In this document: positions 21,779 through 36,100 of the stretch, one piece after another
Numbering within the stretch: position 1 is the first letter of the stretch
Layout of the letters: each line of letters begins with the position of its first letter
DNA from: Desmodus rotundus
Lineage: Eukaryota > Chordata > Mammalia > Chiroptera > Phyllostomidae
Assembly: GCF_022682495.2 (NCBI RefSeq)
Contig: NW_026527566.1
Coordinates: 405,554-469,553, forward strand
DNA length: 64,000 bases
Direction of reading: 5' to 3'
Notes under the pieces: model-generated
Databases searched by the model: none
Told to the model about the DNA's origin: nothing
What the model saw: only the letters and a program-made list of their open reading frames with translations
Translations under genes and position numbers: made by a program

Positions 21779-24700
21779 GACCCAGAGGACCGCGCGTTTT
21801 CCCGTGGACCACACTTCCCAGCAGCTCTCCCACCCCCGCAGAGGCAGAGTGCCAGGAAAGAACTAGGGACCTGGTGCCTGGAAGAGGGGCCGGCCACGGT
21901 TCCGCCCCAGGTGGAGCGGTTCCGGGCGGGCGGGCGGGACCCTCGACCAAGGACCGGTTCTCCCTTGGGGAGTCTGGCCTGTGCCCCGCCTGGGAGGCCA
22001 AGAGCCTTGCTTCGCCTGCAAAGCCCCCACCCTGCCACAAGGCGGCAGACTTGGTCCCAGCCGCTTCAACCCTCCAGTCTCTGCGGAACCACCCAAAAAT
22101 GGAGTGTGACCGCTGCGGCCTCAGTCCCCCAGAGCTCGAACCCCCACCTCTGTGAGGGAATCGGCGACCTCCTGTCCTTGGCGTCCGCAAAAGGCATTCA
22201 CCTGCGGTGAACCTGGGCCTCGGGCGAGCACGGCCAGGCCCCATGGTAGGAGCCCGGGGAGGCAATGGCAGCCTCTGCGGCCAGGCCTCGGACTCTCCCC
22301 GGGGCTCTCTCGGGTCCCAGGCGCCCTCTCTCGCCCGGGGAGTGCCCACGCCGTCCCCTGACCCCCGCAGGACGCCTGCATCCCGCCATAAGCGGCCCAC
22401 CTCGTCCATGGAGCTGGGACACATGGGGCCGGGTGCGAGCAACTGGCCTACGTGGCTGCAAACCCGCAGACCCCTCCGTCCCGTCCCCACCACTGCGAAG
22501 ATCCCCCTGTTCTTCCATCCGTAAAGGGGTCCCCCTTTACGGATGGAAGAACAGGGGGGAGGCCCCCAGGAGATGGCTTTTGTCCGAGCCGGGGCTGGGT
22601 GGTTTCGGGCCAAGAGGCGGGGCCGCGCAGGCGCAAGCAAGCCCCACCCCAGAGCATCCCTCCGGGCAACGTGCCCCCCCCTTGAGATATCAGGCCAGGT
22701 CCACAGGGTCCCTGGGCTGGTGTCAGAGTTAACGGAGGCCCTCCCTGCCACCCAGAGGACCGCGCGTTTTCCCGTGGACCACACTTCCCAGCAGCTCTCC
22801 CACCCCCGCAGAGGCAGAGTGCCAGGAAAGAACTAGGGACCTGGTGCCTGGAAGAGGGGCCGGCCACGGTTCCGCGCCAGGTGGAGCGGTTCCGGGCGGG
22901 CGGGCGGGACCCTCGACCAAGGACCGGTTCTCCCTTGGGGAGTCTGGCCTGTGCCCCGCCTGGGAGGCCAAGAGCCTTGCTTCGCCTGCAAAGCCCCCAC
23001 CCTGCCACAAGGCGGCAGACTTGGACCCAGCCGCTTCAACCCTCCAGTCTCTGCGGAACCACCCAAAAATGGAGTGTGACCGCTGCGGCCTCAGTCCCCC
23101 AGAGCTCGAACCCCCACCTCTGTGAGGGAATCGGCGACCTCCTGTCCTTGGCGTCCGCAAAAGGCATTCACCTGCGGTGAACCTGGGCCTCGGGCGAGCA
23201 CGGCCAGGCCCCATGGTAGGAGCCCGGGGAGGCAATGGCAGCCTCTGCGGCCAGGCCTCGGACTCTCCCCGGGGCTCTCTCGGGGCACGGGCACCCTCTC
23301 TCGCCTAGAGAGTGCCCACGCCGTGCCTTGAGCCCCGCGAGACACCTGCTTCCCGTGATAAGAGGCCCCCTGCCTCCGTGGAGCTTGGAACTCTGGGGCC
23401 GGGCTGCGGGTCCCTGGGCTAAGTGGCTGGAAGCGCGCAGACCCCTCCGTCCCGACCGCCCAACTGCGAAGGACAGGGGGGAGGCCCCCAGGAGATGGCT
23501 TTGTTCAGAGCCGCGGCTGGCCGGTTTCGGGCCAAGACGCGGGACCCGGCAGGCTCAGGACAGGCAGCCCCAGCACAAGCCTCCCTCGGGGCAACGGGCC
23601 CCACCCTGGACATATCAGGCCTGCTTCACAGGGTCCCTGGGGTCGTGTCCGTGGAACTGGAAGCTCTCCCCGCCACCCAGAGGTCCGTTCCTTTTCCCGT
23701 GGACCACACTTGCCAGCCCGTCTTACACCCCGCCAGAGGCAGAGTGCCAGGGAAGAGCTAGGGAACCGGGGCCTCGATGAGGGGCGGGCCAGGGTTCCAC
23801 GCCTGGTGGGCAGGGGCCCGGGCGGGCCGGACCCACGCCCAGGGACCCCGTCTCCAGGGGGGACTCGGGTCTGAGACCTGCCTGGGGGGCTATGAGTCTT
23901 TCCTGGCTCAATCGGCCCCACCCTGCCCCGAGGCGGCCAACGTGCACCGAGACGCTTCTACTCTCTAAAGTCTGGGCTGGACTTCGCGAGAAGGGACTGT
24001 GTCCACTGGGACCCGGGTCCCACAGAGCTCGAACCCCCCTCCCCGTGAAGGCATCCGCGGCCTGTGGTCCCTGGTGTCCGCAAAAGGCATTCACCTGCGG
24101 AGAACCTGGGCCCAGGTGAGCGGGACCAGGCCCCACGGCAGGAGCCTGGGGAGGCCACTGGAGCCCCGGGGGCCAGGGCTGGGCATTTTCCCGGGTGCTC
24201 TCTCGGGTCCCAGGAGCCCTCTCTCGCCCGGGGAGTGCCCACGCCGTCCCCTGACCCCCGCAGGACGCCTGCATCCCGCCATAAGCGGCCCACCTCGTCC
24301 ATGGAGCTGGGACACATGGGGCCGGGGTGCGAGGAACTGGCCTACGTGGCTGCAAACCCGCAGACCCCTCCGTCCCGTCCCCACCACTGCGAAGATCCCC
24401 CTGTTCTTCCATCCGTAAAGGGGTCCCCGGGAGGCCCCCAGGAGATGGCTTTTGTCCGAGACGCGGCTGGGAGGTTTCGGGCCAAGAGGCGGGGCCGCGC
24501 AGGCGCAAGCAGGCCCCACCCCAAGAGCATCCCTCCGGGCAACGTGCCCCCCCCTTGAGATATCAGGCCAGGTCCACAGGGTCCCTGGGCTGGTGTCAGA
24601 GTTAACGGAGGCCCTCCCTGCCACCCAGAGGACCGCGCGTTTTCCCGTGGACCACACTTGCCAGGCTGTCTCCCACCCCGCCAGAGGCAGAGTGCCAGGG

Positions 24701-26516
24701 AAGAGCTAGGGACCTGGGGCCGGGAAGAGGGGCCGGCCACGGTTCCGCGCCAGGTGGAGCGGTTCCGGGCGGGCGGGCGGGACCCTCGACCAAGGACCGG
24801 TTCTTCCTTGGGGAGTCTGGCCTGTGCCCCGCCTGGGAGGCCAAGAGCCTTGCTTCGCCTGCAAAGCCCCCACCCTGCCACAAGGCGGCAGACTTGGACC
24901 CAGCCGCTTCAACCCTCCAGTCTCTGCGGAACCACCCAAAAATGGAGTGTGACCGCTGCGACCTCAGTCCCCCAGAGCTCGAACCCCCACCTCTGTGAGG
25001 GAATCGGCGACCTCCTGTCCTTGGCGTCCGCAAAAGGCATTCACCTGCGGTGAACCTGGGCCTCGGGCGAGCACGGCCAGGCCCCATGGTAGGAGCCCGG
25101 GGAGGCAATGGCAGCCTCTGCGGCCAGGCCTCGGACTCTCCCCGGGGCTCTCTCGGGGCACGGGCACCCTCTCTCGCCTAGAGAGTGCCCACGCCGTGCC
25201 TTGAGCCCCGCGAGACACCTGCTTCCCGTGATAAGAGGCCCCCTGCCTCCGTGGAGCTTGGAACTCTGGGGCGGGCTGCGGGTCCCTGGGCTAAGTGGCT
25301 GGAAGCGAGCAGACCCCTCCGTCCCGACCGCCCAACTGGGAAGGACAGGGGGGAGGCCCCCAGGAGATGGCTTTGGTCAGAGCCGCTGCTGGCCGGTTTC
25401 GGGCCGAGACGCGGGACCCGGCAGGCTCAGGACAGGCAGCCCCAGCACAAGCCTCCCTCGGGGCAACGGGCCCCACCCTGGACATATCAGGCCTGCTTCA
25501 CAGGGTCCCTGGGGTCGTGTCGGTGAAACTGGAAGCTCTCCCCGCCACCCAGAGGTCCGTTCCTTTTCCCGTGGACCACACTTGCCAGCCCGTCTCCCAC
25601 CCCGCCAGAGGCAGAGTGCCAGGGAAGAGCTAGGGACCCGGGGCCTCGATGAGGGGCGGACCAGGGTTCCGCGCCTGGTGGGCAAGGGCCCGGACGGGCG
25701 GGACCCAAGCCAAGGGACCGGGTCTCCCTGGGGGTCTCGGGCCTGAGACCTGGCTGGGGGGCTAAGAGTCTCTCTTGGCTCAAACGGCCCCACCCTGCCC
25801 CGAGGCGGAAAACTTGGACCGAGACGCTTTTACTCTCTAAAGTCTGGGCTGAACTTTGCGAAAAGGGACTGTGTGCGCTGCGACCTGGGTCCCACAGAGC
25901 TCGAACCCCCCCTGCCCGTGAAGGGATCCGCTGCCTGTGGTCCCTGGTGTCCGCAAAAGGTATTCACCTGCGGAGAACCTGGGCCCAGGTGAGCGGGACC
26001 AGGCCCCACGGCAGGAGCCTGGGGAGGCCACTGGAGCCACGGGGGCCAGGGCTGGGCATTTTCCCGGGTGCTCTCTCGGGTCCCAGGCGCCCTCTCTCGC
26101 CCGGGGAGTGCCCACGCCGTCCCCTGACCCCCGCAGGACGCCTGCATCCCGCCATAAGCGGCCCACCTCGTCCATGGAGCTGGGACACATGGGGCCGGGG
26201 TGCGAGCAACTGGCCTACGTGGCTGCAAACCCGCAGACCCCTCCGTCCCGTCCCCACCACTGCGAAGATCCCCCTGTTCTTCCATCCGTAAAGGGGTCCC
26301 CCTTTACGGATGGAAGAACAGGGGGGAGGCCCCCAGGAGATGGCTTTTGTCCGAGACGCGGCTGGGAGGTTTGGGGCCAAGAGGCGGGGCCGCGCAGGCG
26401 CAAGCAGGCCCCACCCCAAGAGCATCCCTCCGGGCAACGTGCCCCCCCCTTGAGATATCAGGCCAGGTCCACAGGGTCCCTGGGCTGGTGTCAGAGTTAA
26501 CGGAGGCCCTCCCTGC
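21779..26516. repeat. Pentamer higher-order repeat block V (M24-M28)
   Basis: Starts: M24 21779 (A1/F), M25 22749 (A1/N1), M26 23674 (Bb/H), M27 24622 (A2/N2), M28 25546 (Ba/F). Length 4738 bp. Class order is the same as block III. M24 shares with M15 the variants ttccgccccagg and cttggtcccagcc, tying it to the start of block IV rather than to M10. Confidence 0.9.
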
Positions 26517-29500
26517 CACCCAGAGGACCGCGCGTTTTCCCGTGGACCACACTTCCCAGCAGCTCTCCCACCCCCGCAGAGGCAGAGTGCCAGGAAAGAA
26601 CTAGGGACCTGGTGCCTGGAAGAGGGGCCGGCCACGGTTCCGCGCCAGGTGGAGCGGTTCCGAGCGGGCGGGCGGGACACTCGACCAAGGACCGGTTCTC
26701 CCTTGGGGAGTCTGGCCTGTGCCCTGCCTGGGAGGCTAAGAGCCTTGCTTCGCCTGCAAAGCCCCCACCCTGCCACAAGGCGGCAGACTTGGACCCAGCC
26801 GCTTCAACCCTCCAGTCTCTGCGGAACCACCCAAAAATGGAGTGTGACCGCTGCGGCCTCAGTCCCCCAGAGCTCGAACCCCCACCTCTGTGAGGGAATC
26901 GGCGACCTCCTGTCCTTGGCGTCCGCAAAAGGCATTCACCTGCGGTGAACCTGGGCCTCGGGCGAGCACGGCCAGGCCCCATGGTAGGAGCCCGGGGAGG
27001 CAATGGCAGCCTCTGCGGCCAGGCCTCGGACTCTCCCCGGGGCTCTCTCGGGTCCCAGGCGCCCTCTCTCGCCCGGGGAGTGCCCACGCCGTCCCCTGAC
27101 CCCCGCAGGACGCCTGCATCCCGCCATAAGCGGCCCACCTCGTCCATGGAGCTGGGACACATGGGGCCGGGTGCGAGCAACTGGCCTACGTGGCTGCAAA
27201 CCCGCAGACCCCTCCGTCCCGTCCCCACCACTGCGAAGATCCCCCTGTTCTTCCATCCGTAAAGGGGTCCCCCTTTACGGATGGAAGAACAGGGGGGAGG
27301 CCCCCAGGAGATGGCTTTTGTCCGAGCCGGGGCTGGGTGGTTTCGGGCCAAGAGGCGGGGCCGCGCAGGCGCAAGCAAGCCCCACCCCAGAGCATCCCTC
27401 CGGGCAACGTGCCCCCCCCTTGAGATATCAGGCCAGGTCCACAGGGTCCCTGGGCTGGTGTCAGAGTTAACGGAGGCCCTCCCTGCCACCCAGAGGACCC
27501 CGCGATTTCCCGTGGACCACACTTGCCAGCCCGTCTCCCACCCCGCCAGAGGCAGAGTGCCAGGGAAGAGCTAGGGACCTGGGGCAGGGAAGAGGGGCCG
27601 GCCACGGTTCCGGGCCAGGTGGGGCGGGCCCGGGCGGGCGGGACTCACGCCCAGGGACCGGGTCTCCCTGGGGGTCTCGGGCCTGAGACCTGCCTGGGGG
27701 GCTAAGAGTCTCTCTTGGCTCATACGGCCCCACCCTGCCCCGAGGCGGAAAACTTGGACCGAGACGCTTCTACTCTCTAAAGTCTGGGCTGAACTTTGCG
27801 AGAAGGGACTGTGTGCGCTGCGACCTGGGTCCCACAGAGCTCGAACCCCCCCTGCCCGTGAAGGGATCCGCGGCCTGTGGTCCCTGGTGTCCGCAAAAGG
27901 CATTCACCTGCGGAAAACCTGGGCCCAGGTGAGCGGGACCAGGTCCCACGGCAGGAGCCTGGGGAGGCCACTGGAGCCCCGGGGGCCAGGACTGGGCATT
28001 TTCCCGGGTGCTCTCTCGTGTCCCAGGCGCCCTATTTCGCCCTGGGTGTGCCCACGCCGTCCCCTGACCCCCGCAGGACGCCTGCATCCCGCCATAAGCG
28101 GCCCACCTCGTCCATGGAGCTGGGACACATGGGGCCGGGGTGCGAGCAACTGGCCTACGTGGCTGCAAACCCGCAGACCCCTCCGTCCCGTCCCCACCAC
28201 TGCGAAGATCCCCCTGTTCTTCCATCCGTAAAGGGGTCCCCCTTTACGGATGGAAGAACAGGGGGGAGGCCCCCAGGAGATGGCTTTTGTCCGAGACGCG
28301 GCTGGGAGGTTTGGGGCCAAGAGGCGGGGCCGCGCAGGCGCAAGCAGGCCCCACCCCAAGAGCATCCCTCCGGGCAACGTGCCCCCCCCTTGAGATATCA
28401 GGCCAGGTCCACAGGGTCCCTGGGCTGGTGTCAGAGTTAACGGAGGCCCTCTCTGCGACCCAGAGGATCGCGCGTTTTCCCGTGGACCACACTTCCCAGC
28501 AGCTCTCCCACCCCCGCAGAGGCAGAGTGCCAGGAAAGAACTAGGGACCTGGTGCCTGGAAGAGGGGCCAGCCACGGTTCCGCGCCAGGTGGAGCGGTTC
28601 CGGGCGGGCGGGCGGGACCCTCGACCAAGGACCGGTTCTCCCTTGGGGAGTCTGGCCTGTGCCCCGCCTGGGAGGCCAAGAGCCTTGCTTCGCCTGCAAA
28701 GCCCCCACCCTGCCACAAGGCGGCAGACTTGGACCCAGCCACTTCAACCCTCCAGTCTCTGCGGAACCACCCAAAAATGCAGTGTGACCGCTGCGACCTC
28801 AGTCCCCCAGAGCTCGAACCCCCACCTCTGTGAGGGAATCGGCGACCTCCTGTCCTTGGCGTCCGCAAAAGGCATTCACCTGCGGTGAACCTGGGCCTCG
28901 GGCGAACACGGTCAGGCCCCATGGTAGGAGCCCGGGGAGGCAATGGCAGCCTCTGCGGCCAGGCCTCGGACTCTCCCCGGGGCTCTCTCGGGTCCCAGGC
29001 GCCCTCTCTCGCCCGGGCAGTGCCCACACCGTCCCCTGACCCCCGCAGGACGCCTGCATCCCGCCATAAGCGGCCCACCTCGTCCATGGAGCTGGGACAC
29101 ATGGGGCCGGGGTGCGAGCAACTGGCCTATGTGGCTGCAAACCCGCAGACCCCTCCGTCCCGTCCCCACCACTGCGAAGATCCCCCTGTTCTTCCATCCG
29201 TAAAGGGGGACCCCTTTACGGATGGAAGAACAGGGGGGAGGCCCCCAGGAGATGGCTTTTGTCCGAGCCGCGGCTGGGTGGTTTCGGGCCAAGAGGCGGG
29301 GCCGCGCAGGCGCAAGCAGGCCCCACCCCAAGAGCATCCCTCCAGGCAACGTGCCCCCCCCTTGAGATATCAGGCCAGGTCCACAGGGTCCCTGGGCTGG
29401 TGTCAGAGTTAACGGAGGCCCTCCCTGCCACCCAGAGGACCGCGCGTTTTCCCGTGGACCACACTTCCCAGCAGCTCTCCCACCCCCGCAGAGGCAGAGT

Positions 29501-32500
29501 GCCAGGAAAGAACTAGGGACCTGGTGCCTGGAAGAGGGGCCGGCTACGGTTCCGCGCCAGGTGGAGCGGTTCCGGGCGGGCGGGCGGGACCCTCGACCAA
29601 GGACCGGTTCTCCCTTGGGGAGTCTGGCCTGTGCCCCGCCTGGGAGGCCAAGAGCCTTGCTTCGCCTGCAAAGCCCCCACCCTGCCTCAAGGCGGCAGAC
29701 TTGGACCCAGCCGCTTCAACCCTCCAGTCTCTGCGGAACCACCCAAAAATGGAGTGTGACCGCTGCGACCTCAGTCCCCCAGAGCTCGAACCCCCACCTC
29801 TGTGAGGGAATCGGCGACCTCCTGTCCTTGGCGTCCGCAAAAGGCATTCACCTGCGGTGAACCTGGGCCTCGGGCGAGCACGGCCAGGCCCCATGGTAGG
29901 AGCCCGGGGAGGCAATGGCAGCCTCTGCGGCCAGGCCTCGGACTCTCCCCGGGGCTCTCTCGGGGCACGGGCACCCTCTCTCGCCTAGAGAGTGCCCACG
30001 CCGTGCCTTGAGCCCCGCGAGACACCTGCTTCCCGTGATAAGAGGCCCCCTGCCTCCGTGGAGCTTGGAACTCTGGGGCCGGGCTGCGGGTCCCTGGGCT
30101 AAGTGGCTGGAAGCGCGCAGACCCCTCCGTCCCGACCGCCCAACTGCGAAGGACAGGGGGGAGGCCCCCAGGAGATGGCTTTGTTCAGAGCCGCGGCTGG
30201 CCGGTTTCGGGCCAAGACGCGGGACCCGGTAGGCTCAGGACAGGCAGCCCCAGCACAAGCCTCCCTCGGGGCAACGGGCCCCACCCTGGACATATCAGGC
30301 CTGCTTCACAGGGTCCCTGGGGTCGTGTCCGTGGAACTGGAAGCTCTCCCCGCCACCCAGAGGTCCGTTCCTTTTCCCGTAGACCACACTTGCCAGACCG
30401 TCTTACACCCCGCCAGAGGCAGAGTGCCAGGGAAGAGCTAGGGAACCGGGGCCTCGATGAGGGGCGGGCCAGGGTTCCACGCCTGGTGGGCAGGGGCCCG
30501 GGCGGGCCGGACCCACGCCCAGGGACCCCGTCTCCAGGGGGGACTCGGGTCTGAGACCTGCCTGGGGGGCTATGAGTCTTTCCTGGCTCAATCGGCCCCA
30601 CCCTGCCCCGAGGCGGCAAACGTGCACCGAGACGCTTCTACTCTCTAAAGTCTGGGCTGGACTTCGCGAGAAGGGACTGTGTCCACTGGGACCCGGGTCC
30701 CACAGAGCTCGAACCCCCCTCCCCGTGAAGGCATCCGCGGCCTGTGGTCCCTGGTGTCCGCAAAAGGCATTCACCTGCGGAGAACCTGGGCCCAGGTGAG
30801 CGGGACCAGGCCCCACGGCAGGAGCCTGGGGAGGCCACTGGAGCCCCGGGGGCCAGGGCTGGGCATTTTCCCGGGTGCTCTCTCGGGTCCCAGGAGCCCT
30901 CTCTCGCCCGGGGAGTGCCCACGCCGTCCCCTGACCCCCGCAGGACGCCTGCATCCCGCCATAAGCGGCCCACCTCGTCCATGGAGCTGGGACACATGGG
31001 GCCGGGGTGCGAGGAACTGGCCTACGTGGCTGCAAACCCGCAGACCCCTCCGTCCCGTCCCCACCACTGCGAAGATCCCCCTGTTCTTCCATCCGTAAAG
31101 GGGTCCCCGGGAGGCCCCCAGGAGATGGCTTTTGTCCGAGACGCGGCTGGGAGGTTTGGGGCCAAGAGGCGGGGCCGCGCAGGCGCAAGCAGGCCCTACC
31201 CCAAGAGCATCCCTCCGGGCAACGTGCCCCCCCTTGAGATATCAGGCCAGGTCCACAGGGTCCCTGGGCTGGTGTCAGAGTTAACGGAGGCCCTCCCTGC
31301 CACCCAGAGGACCGCGCGTTTTCCCGTGGACCACACTTGCCAGGCTGTCTCCCACCCCGCCAGAGGCAGAGTGCCAGGGAAGAGCTAGGGACCTGGGGCC
31401 GGGAAGAGGGGCTGGCCACGGTTCCGCGCCAGGTGGAGCGGTTCCGGGCGGGCGGGCGGGACCCTCGACCAAGGACCGGTTCTTCCTTGGGGAGTCTGGC
31501 CTGTGCCCCGCCTGGGAGGCCAAGAGCCTTGCTTCGCCTGCAAAGCCCCCACCCTGCCACAAGGCGGCAGACTTGGACCCAGCCGCTTCAACCCTCCAGT
31601 CTCTGCGGAACCACCCAAAAATGGAGTGTGACCGCTGCGACCTCAGTCCCCCAGAGCTCGAACCCCCACCTCTGTGAGGGAATCGGCGACCTCCTGTCCT
31701 TGGCGTCCGCAAAAGGCATTCACCTGCGGTGAACCTGGGCCTCGGGCGAGCACGGCCAGGCCCCATGGTAGGAGCCCGGGGAGGCAATGGCAGCCTCTGC
31801 GGCCAGGCCTCGGACTCTCCCCGGGGCTCTCTCGGGGCACGGGCACCCTCTCTCGCCTAGAGAGTGCCCACGCCGTGCCTTGAGCCCCGCGAGACACCTG
31901 CTTCCCGTGATAAGAGGCCCCCTGCCTCCGTGGAGCTTGGAACTCTGGGGCGGGCTGCGGGTCCCTGGGCTAAGTGGCTGGAAGCGAGCAGACCCCTCCG
32001 TCCCGACCGCCCAACTGGGAAGGACAGGGGGGAGGCCCCCAGGAGATGGCTTTGGTCAGAGCCGCTGCTGGCCGGTTTCGGGCCGAGACGCGGGACCCGG
32101 CAGGCTCAGGACAGGCAGCCCCAGCACAAGCCTCCCTCGGGGCAACGGGCCCCACCCTGGACATATCAGGCCTGCTTCACAGGGTCCCTGGGGTCGTGTC
32201 GGTGAAACTGGAAGCTCTCCCCGCCACCCAGAGGTCCGTTCCTTTTCCCGTGGACCACACTTGCCAGCCCGTCTCCCACCCCGCCAGAGGCAGAGTGCCA
32301 GGGAAGAGCTAGGGACCCGGGGCCTCGATGAGGGGCGGACCAGGGTTCCGCGCCTGGTGGGCAAGGGCCCGGGCGGGCGGGACCCAAGCCAAGGGACCGG
32401 GTCTCCCTGGGGGTCTCGGGCCTGAGACCTGGCTGGGGGGCTAAGAGTCTCTCTTGGCTCAAACGGCCCCACCCTGCCCCGAGGCGGAAAACTTGGACCG

Positions 32501-33195
32501 AGACGCTTTTACTCTCTAAAGTCTGGGCTGAACTTTGCGAAAAGGGACTGTGTGCGCTGCGACCTGGGTCCCACAGAGCTCGAACCCCCCCTGCCCGTGA
32601 AGGGATCCGCTGCCTGTGGTCCCTGGTGTCCGCAAAAGGTATTCACCTGCGGAGAACCTGGGCCCAGGTGAGCGGGACCAGGCCCCACGGCAGGAGCCTG
32701 GGGAGGCCACTGGAGCCACGGGGGCCAGGGCTGGGCATTTTCCCGGGTGCTCTCTCGGGTCCCAGGCGCCCTCTCTAGCCCGGGGAGTGCCCACGCCGTC
32801 CCCTGACCCCCGCAGGACGCCTGCATCCCGCCATAAGCGGCCCACCTCGTCCATGGAGCTGGGACACATGGGGCCGGGGTGCGAGCAACTGGCCTACGTG
32901 GCTGCAAACCCGCAGACCCCTCCGTCCCGTCCCCACCACTGCGAAGATCCCCCTGTTCTTCCATCCGTAAAGGGGTCCCCCTTTACGGATGGAAGAACAG
33001 GGGGGAGGCCCCCAGGAGATGGCTTTTGTCGGAGACGCGGCTGGGAGGTTTGGGGCCAAGAGGCGGGGCCGCGGAGGCGCAAGCAGGCCCCACCCCAAGA
33101 GCATCCCTCCGGGCAACGTGCCCCCCCCTTGAGATATCAGGCCAGGTCCACAGGGTCCCTGGGCTGGTGTCAGAGTTAACGGAGGCCCTCCCTGC
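26517..33195. repeat. Heptamer higher-order repeat block VI (M29-M35)
   Basis: Starts: M29 26517 (A1/F), M30 27487 (Bc/F), M31 28457 (A1/F, GA centre), M32 29429 (A1/N1), M33 30354 (Bb/H), M34 31301 (A2/N2), M35 32225 (Ba/F). Length 6679 bp. The last five monomers (4739 bp) repeat the order of block II, so the heptamer is a pentamer with A1/F-Bc/F placed in front. Confidence 0.88.
27487..28456. repeat. Type monomer Bc/F (M30)
   Basis: Bc begins like a B junction but carries acctggggcagggaagagg and ggccaggtggggcgggcccg, resembling A2 for the first 100 or so bases, then continues as B (ctcatacggccccacc, aacttggaccgagac). It may be an old A/B exchange product. The right half has a lineage tag, ccctatttcgccctgggtgt, shared with M37 and M44. 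Also Bc: M4, M37, M49, M53, M57, M61, M65. Confidence 0.8.
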
Positions 33196-36100
33196 CACCC
33201 AGAGGACCGCGCGTTTTCCCGTGGACCACACTTCCCAGCAGCTCTCCCACCCCCGCAGAGGCAGAGTGCCAGGAAAGAACTAGGGACCTGGTGCCTGGAA
33301 GAGGGGCCGGCCACGGTTCCGCGCCAGATGGAGCGGTTCCGAGCGGGCGGGCGGGACACTCGACCAAGGACCGGTTCTCCCTTGGGGAGTCTGGCCTGTG
33401 CCCTGCCTGGGAGGCTAAGAGCCTTGCTTCGCCTGCAAAGCCCCCACCCTGCCACAAGGCGGCAGACTTGGACCCAGCCGCTTCAACCCTCCAGTCTCTG
33501 CGGAACCACCCAAAAATGGAGTGTGACCGCTGCGGCCTCAGTCCCCCAGAGCTCGAACCCCCACCTCTGTGAGGGAATCGGCGACCTCCTGTCCTTGGCG
33601 TCCGCAAAAGGCATTCACCTGCGGTGAACCTGGGCCTCGGGCGAGCACGGCCAGGCCCCATGGTAGGAGCCCGGGGAGGCAATGGCAGCCTCTGCGGCCA
33701 GGCCTCGGACTCTCCCCGGGGCTCTCTCGGGTCCCAGGCGCCCTCTCTCGCCCGGGGAGTGCCCACGCCGTCCCCTGACCCCCGCAGGACGCCTGCATCC
33801 CGCCATAAGCGGCCCACCTCGTCCATGGAGCTGGGACACATGGGGCCGGGGTGCGAGCAACTGGCCTTCGTGGCTGCAAACCCGCAGACCCCTCCGTCCC
33901 GTCCCCACCACTGCGAAGATCCCCCTGTTCTTCCATCCGTAAAGGGGTCCCCCTTTACGGATGGAAGAACAGGGGGGAGGACCTCAGGAGATGGCTTTTG
34001 CCCGAGCCGGGGCTGGGTGGTTTCGGGCCAAGAGGCGGGGCCGCGCAGGCGCAAGCAAGCCCCACCCCAGAGCATCCCTCCGGGCAACGAGCCCCCCCCT
34101 TGAGATATCAGGCCAGGTCCACAGGGTCCCTGGGCTGGTGTCAGAGTTAACGGAGGCCCTCCCTGCCACCCAGAGGACCCCGCGATTTCCCGTGGACCAC
34201 ACTTGCCAGCCCGTCTCCCACCCCGCCAGAGGCAGAGTGCCAGGGAAGAGCTAGGGACCTGGGGCAGGGAAGAGGGGCCGGCCACGGTTCCGGGCCAGGT
34301 GGGGCGGGCCCGGGCGGGCGGGACTCACGCCCAGGGACCGGGTCTCCCTGGGGGTCTCGGGCCTGAGACCTGCCTGGGGGGCTAAGAGTCTCTCTTGGCT
34401 CATACGGCCCCACCCTGCCCCGAGGCGGAAAACTTGGACCGAGACGCTTCTACTCTCTAAAGTCTGGGCTGAACTTTGCGAGAAGGGACTGTGTGCGCTG
34501 CGACCTGGGTCCCACAGAGCTCGAACCCCCCCTGCCCGTGAAGGGATCCGCGGCCTGTGGTCCCTGGTGTCCGCAAAAGGCATTCACCTGCGGAAAACCT
34601 GGGCCCAGGTGAGCGGGACCAGGTCCCACGGCAGGAGCCTGGGGAGGCCACTGGAGCCCCGGGGGCCAGGACTGGGCATTTTCCCGGGTGCTCTCTCGTG
34701 TCCCAGGCGCCCTATTTCGCCCTGGGTGTGCCCACGCCGTCCCCTGACCCCCGCAGGACGCCTGCATCCCGCCATAAGCGGCCCACCTCGTCCATGGAGC
34801 TGGGACACATGGGGCCGGGGTGCGAGCAACTGGCCTACGTGGCTGCAAACCCGCAGACCCCTCCGTCCCATCCCCACCACTGCGAAGATCCCCCTGTTCT
34901 TCCATCCGTAAAGGGGTCCCCCTTTACGGATGGAAGAACAGGGGGGAGGCCCCCAGGAGATGGCTTTTGTCCGAGACGCGGCTGGGAGGTTTGGGGCCAA
35001 GAGGCGGGGCCGCGCAGGCGCAAGCAGGCCCCACCCCAAGAGCATCCCTCCGGGCAACGTGCCCCCCCCTTGAGATATCAGGCCAGGTCCACAGGGTCCC
35101 TGGGCTGGTGTCAGAGTTAACGGAGGCCCTCCCTGCGACCCAGAGGATCGCGCGTTTTCCCGTGGACCACACTTCCCAGCAGCTCTCCCACCCCCGCAGA
35201 GGCAGAGTGCCAGGAAAGAACTAGGGACCTGGTGCCTGGAAGAGGGGCCAGCCACGGTTCCGCGCCAGGTGGAGCGGTTCCGGGCGGGCGGGCGGGACCC
35301 TCGACCAAGGACCGGTTCTCCCTTGGGGAGTCTGGCCTGTGCCCCGCCTGGGAGGCCAAGAGCCTTGCTTCGCCTGCAAAGCCCCCACCCTGCCACAAGG
35401 CGGCAGACTTGGACCCAGCCACTTCAACCCTCCAGTCTCTGCGGAACCACCCAAAAATGCAGTGTGACCGCTGCGACCTCAGTCCCCCAGAGCTCGAACC
35501 CCCACCTCTGTGAGGGAATCGGCGACCTCCTGTCCTTGGCGTCCGCAAAAGGCATTCACCTGCGGTGAACCTGGGCCTCGGGCGAACATGGTCAGGCCCC
35601 ATGGTAGGAGCCCTGGGAGGCAATGGCAGCCTCTGCGGCCAGGCCTCGTACTCTCCCCGGGGCTCTCTCGGGTCACAGGCGCCCTCTCGCGCCCGGGGAG
35701 TGCCCACACCGTCCCCTGACCCCCGCAGGACGCCTGCATCCCGCCATAAGCGGCCCACCTCGTCCATGGAGCTGGGACACATGGGGCCGGGGTGCGAGCA
35801 ACTGGCCTATGTGGCTGCAAACCCGCAGACCCCTCCGTCCCGTCCCCACCACTGCGAAGATCCCCCTGTTCTTCCATCCGTAAAGGGGGACCCCTTTACG
35901 GATGGAAGAACAGGGGGGAGGCCCCCAGGAGATGGCTTTTGTCCGAGCCGCGGCTGGGTGGTTTCGGGCCAAGAGGCGGGGCCGCGCAGGCGCAAGCAGG
36001 CCCCACCCCAAGAGCATCCCTCCAGGCAACGTGCCCCCCCCTTGAGATATCAGGCCAGGTCCACAGGGTCCCTGGGCTGGTGTCAGTGTTAACGGAGGCC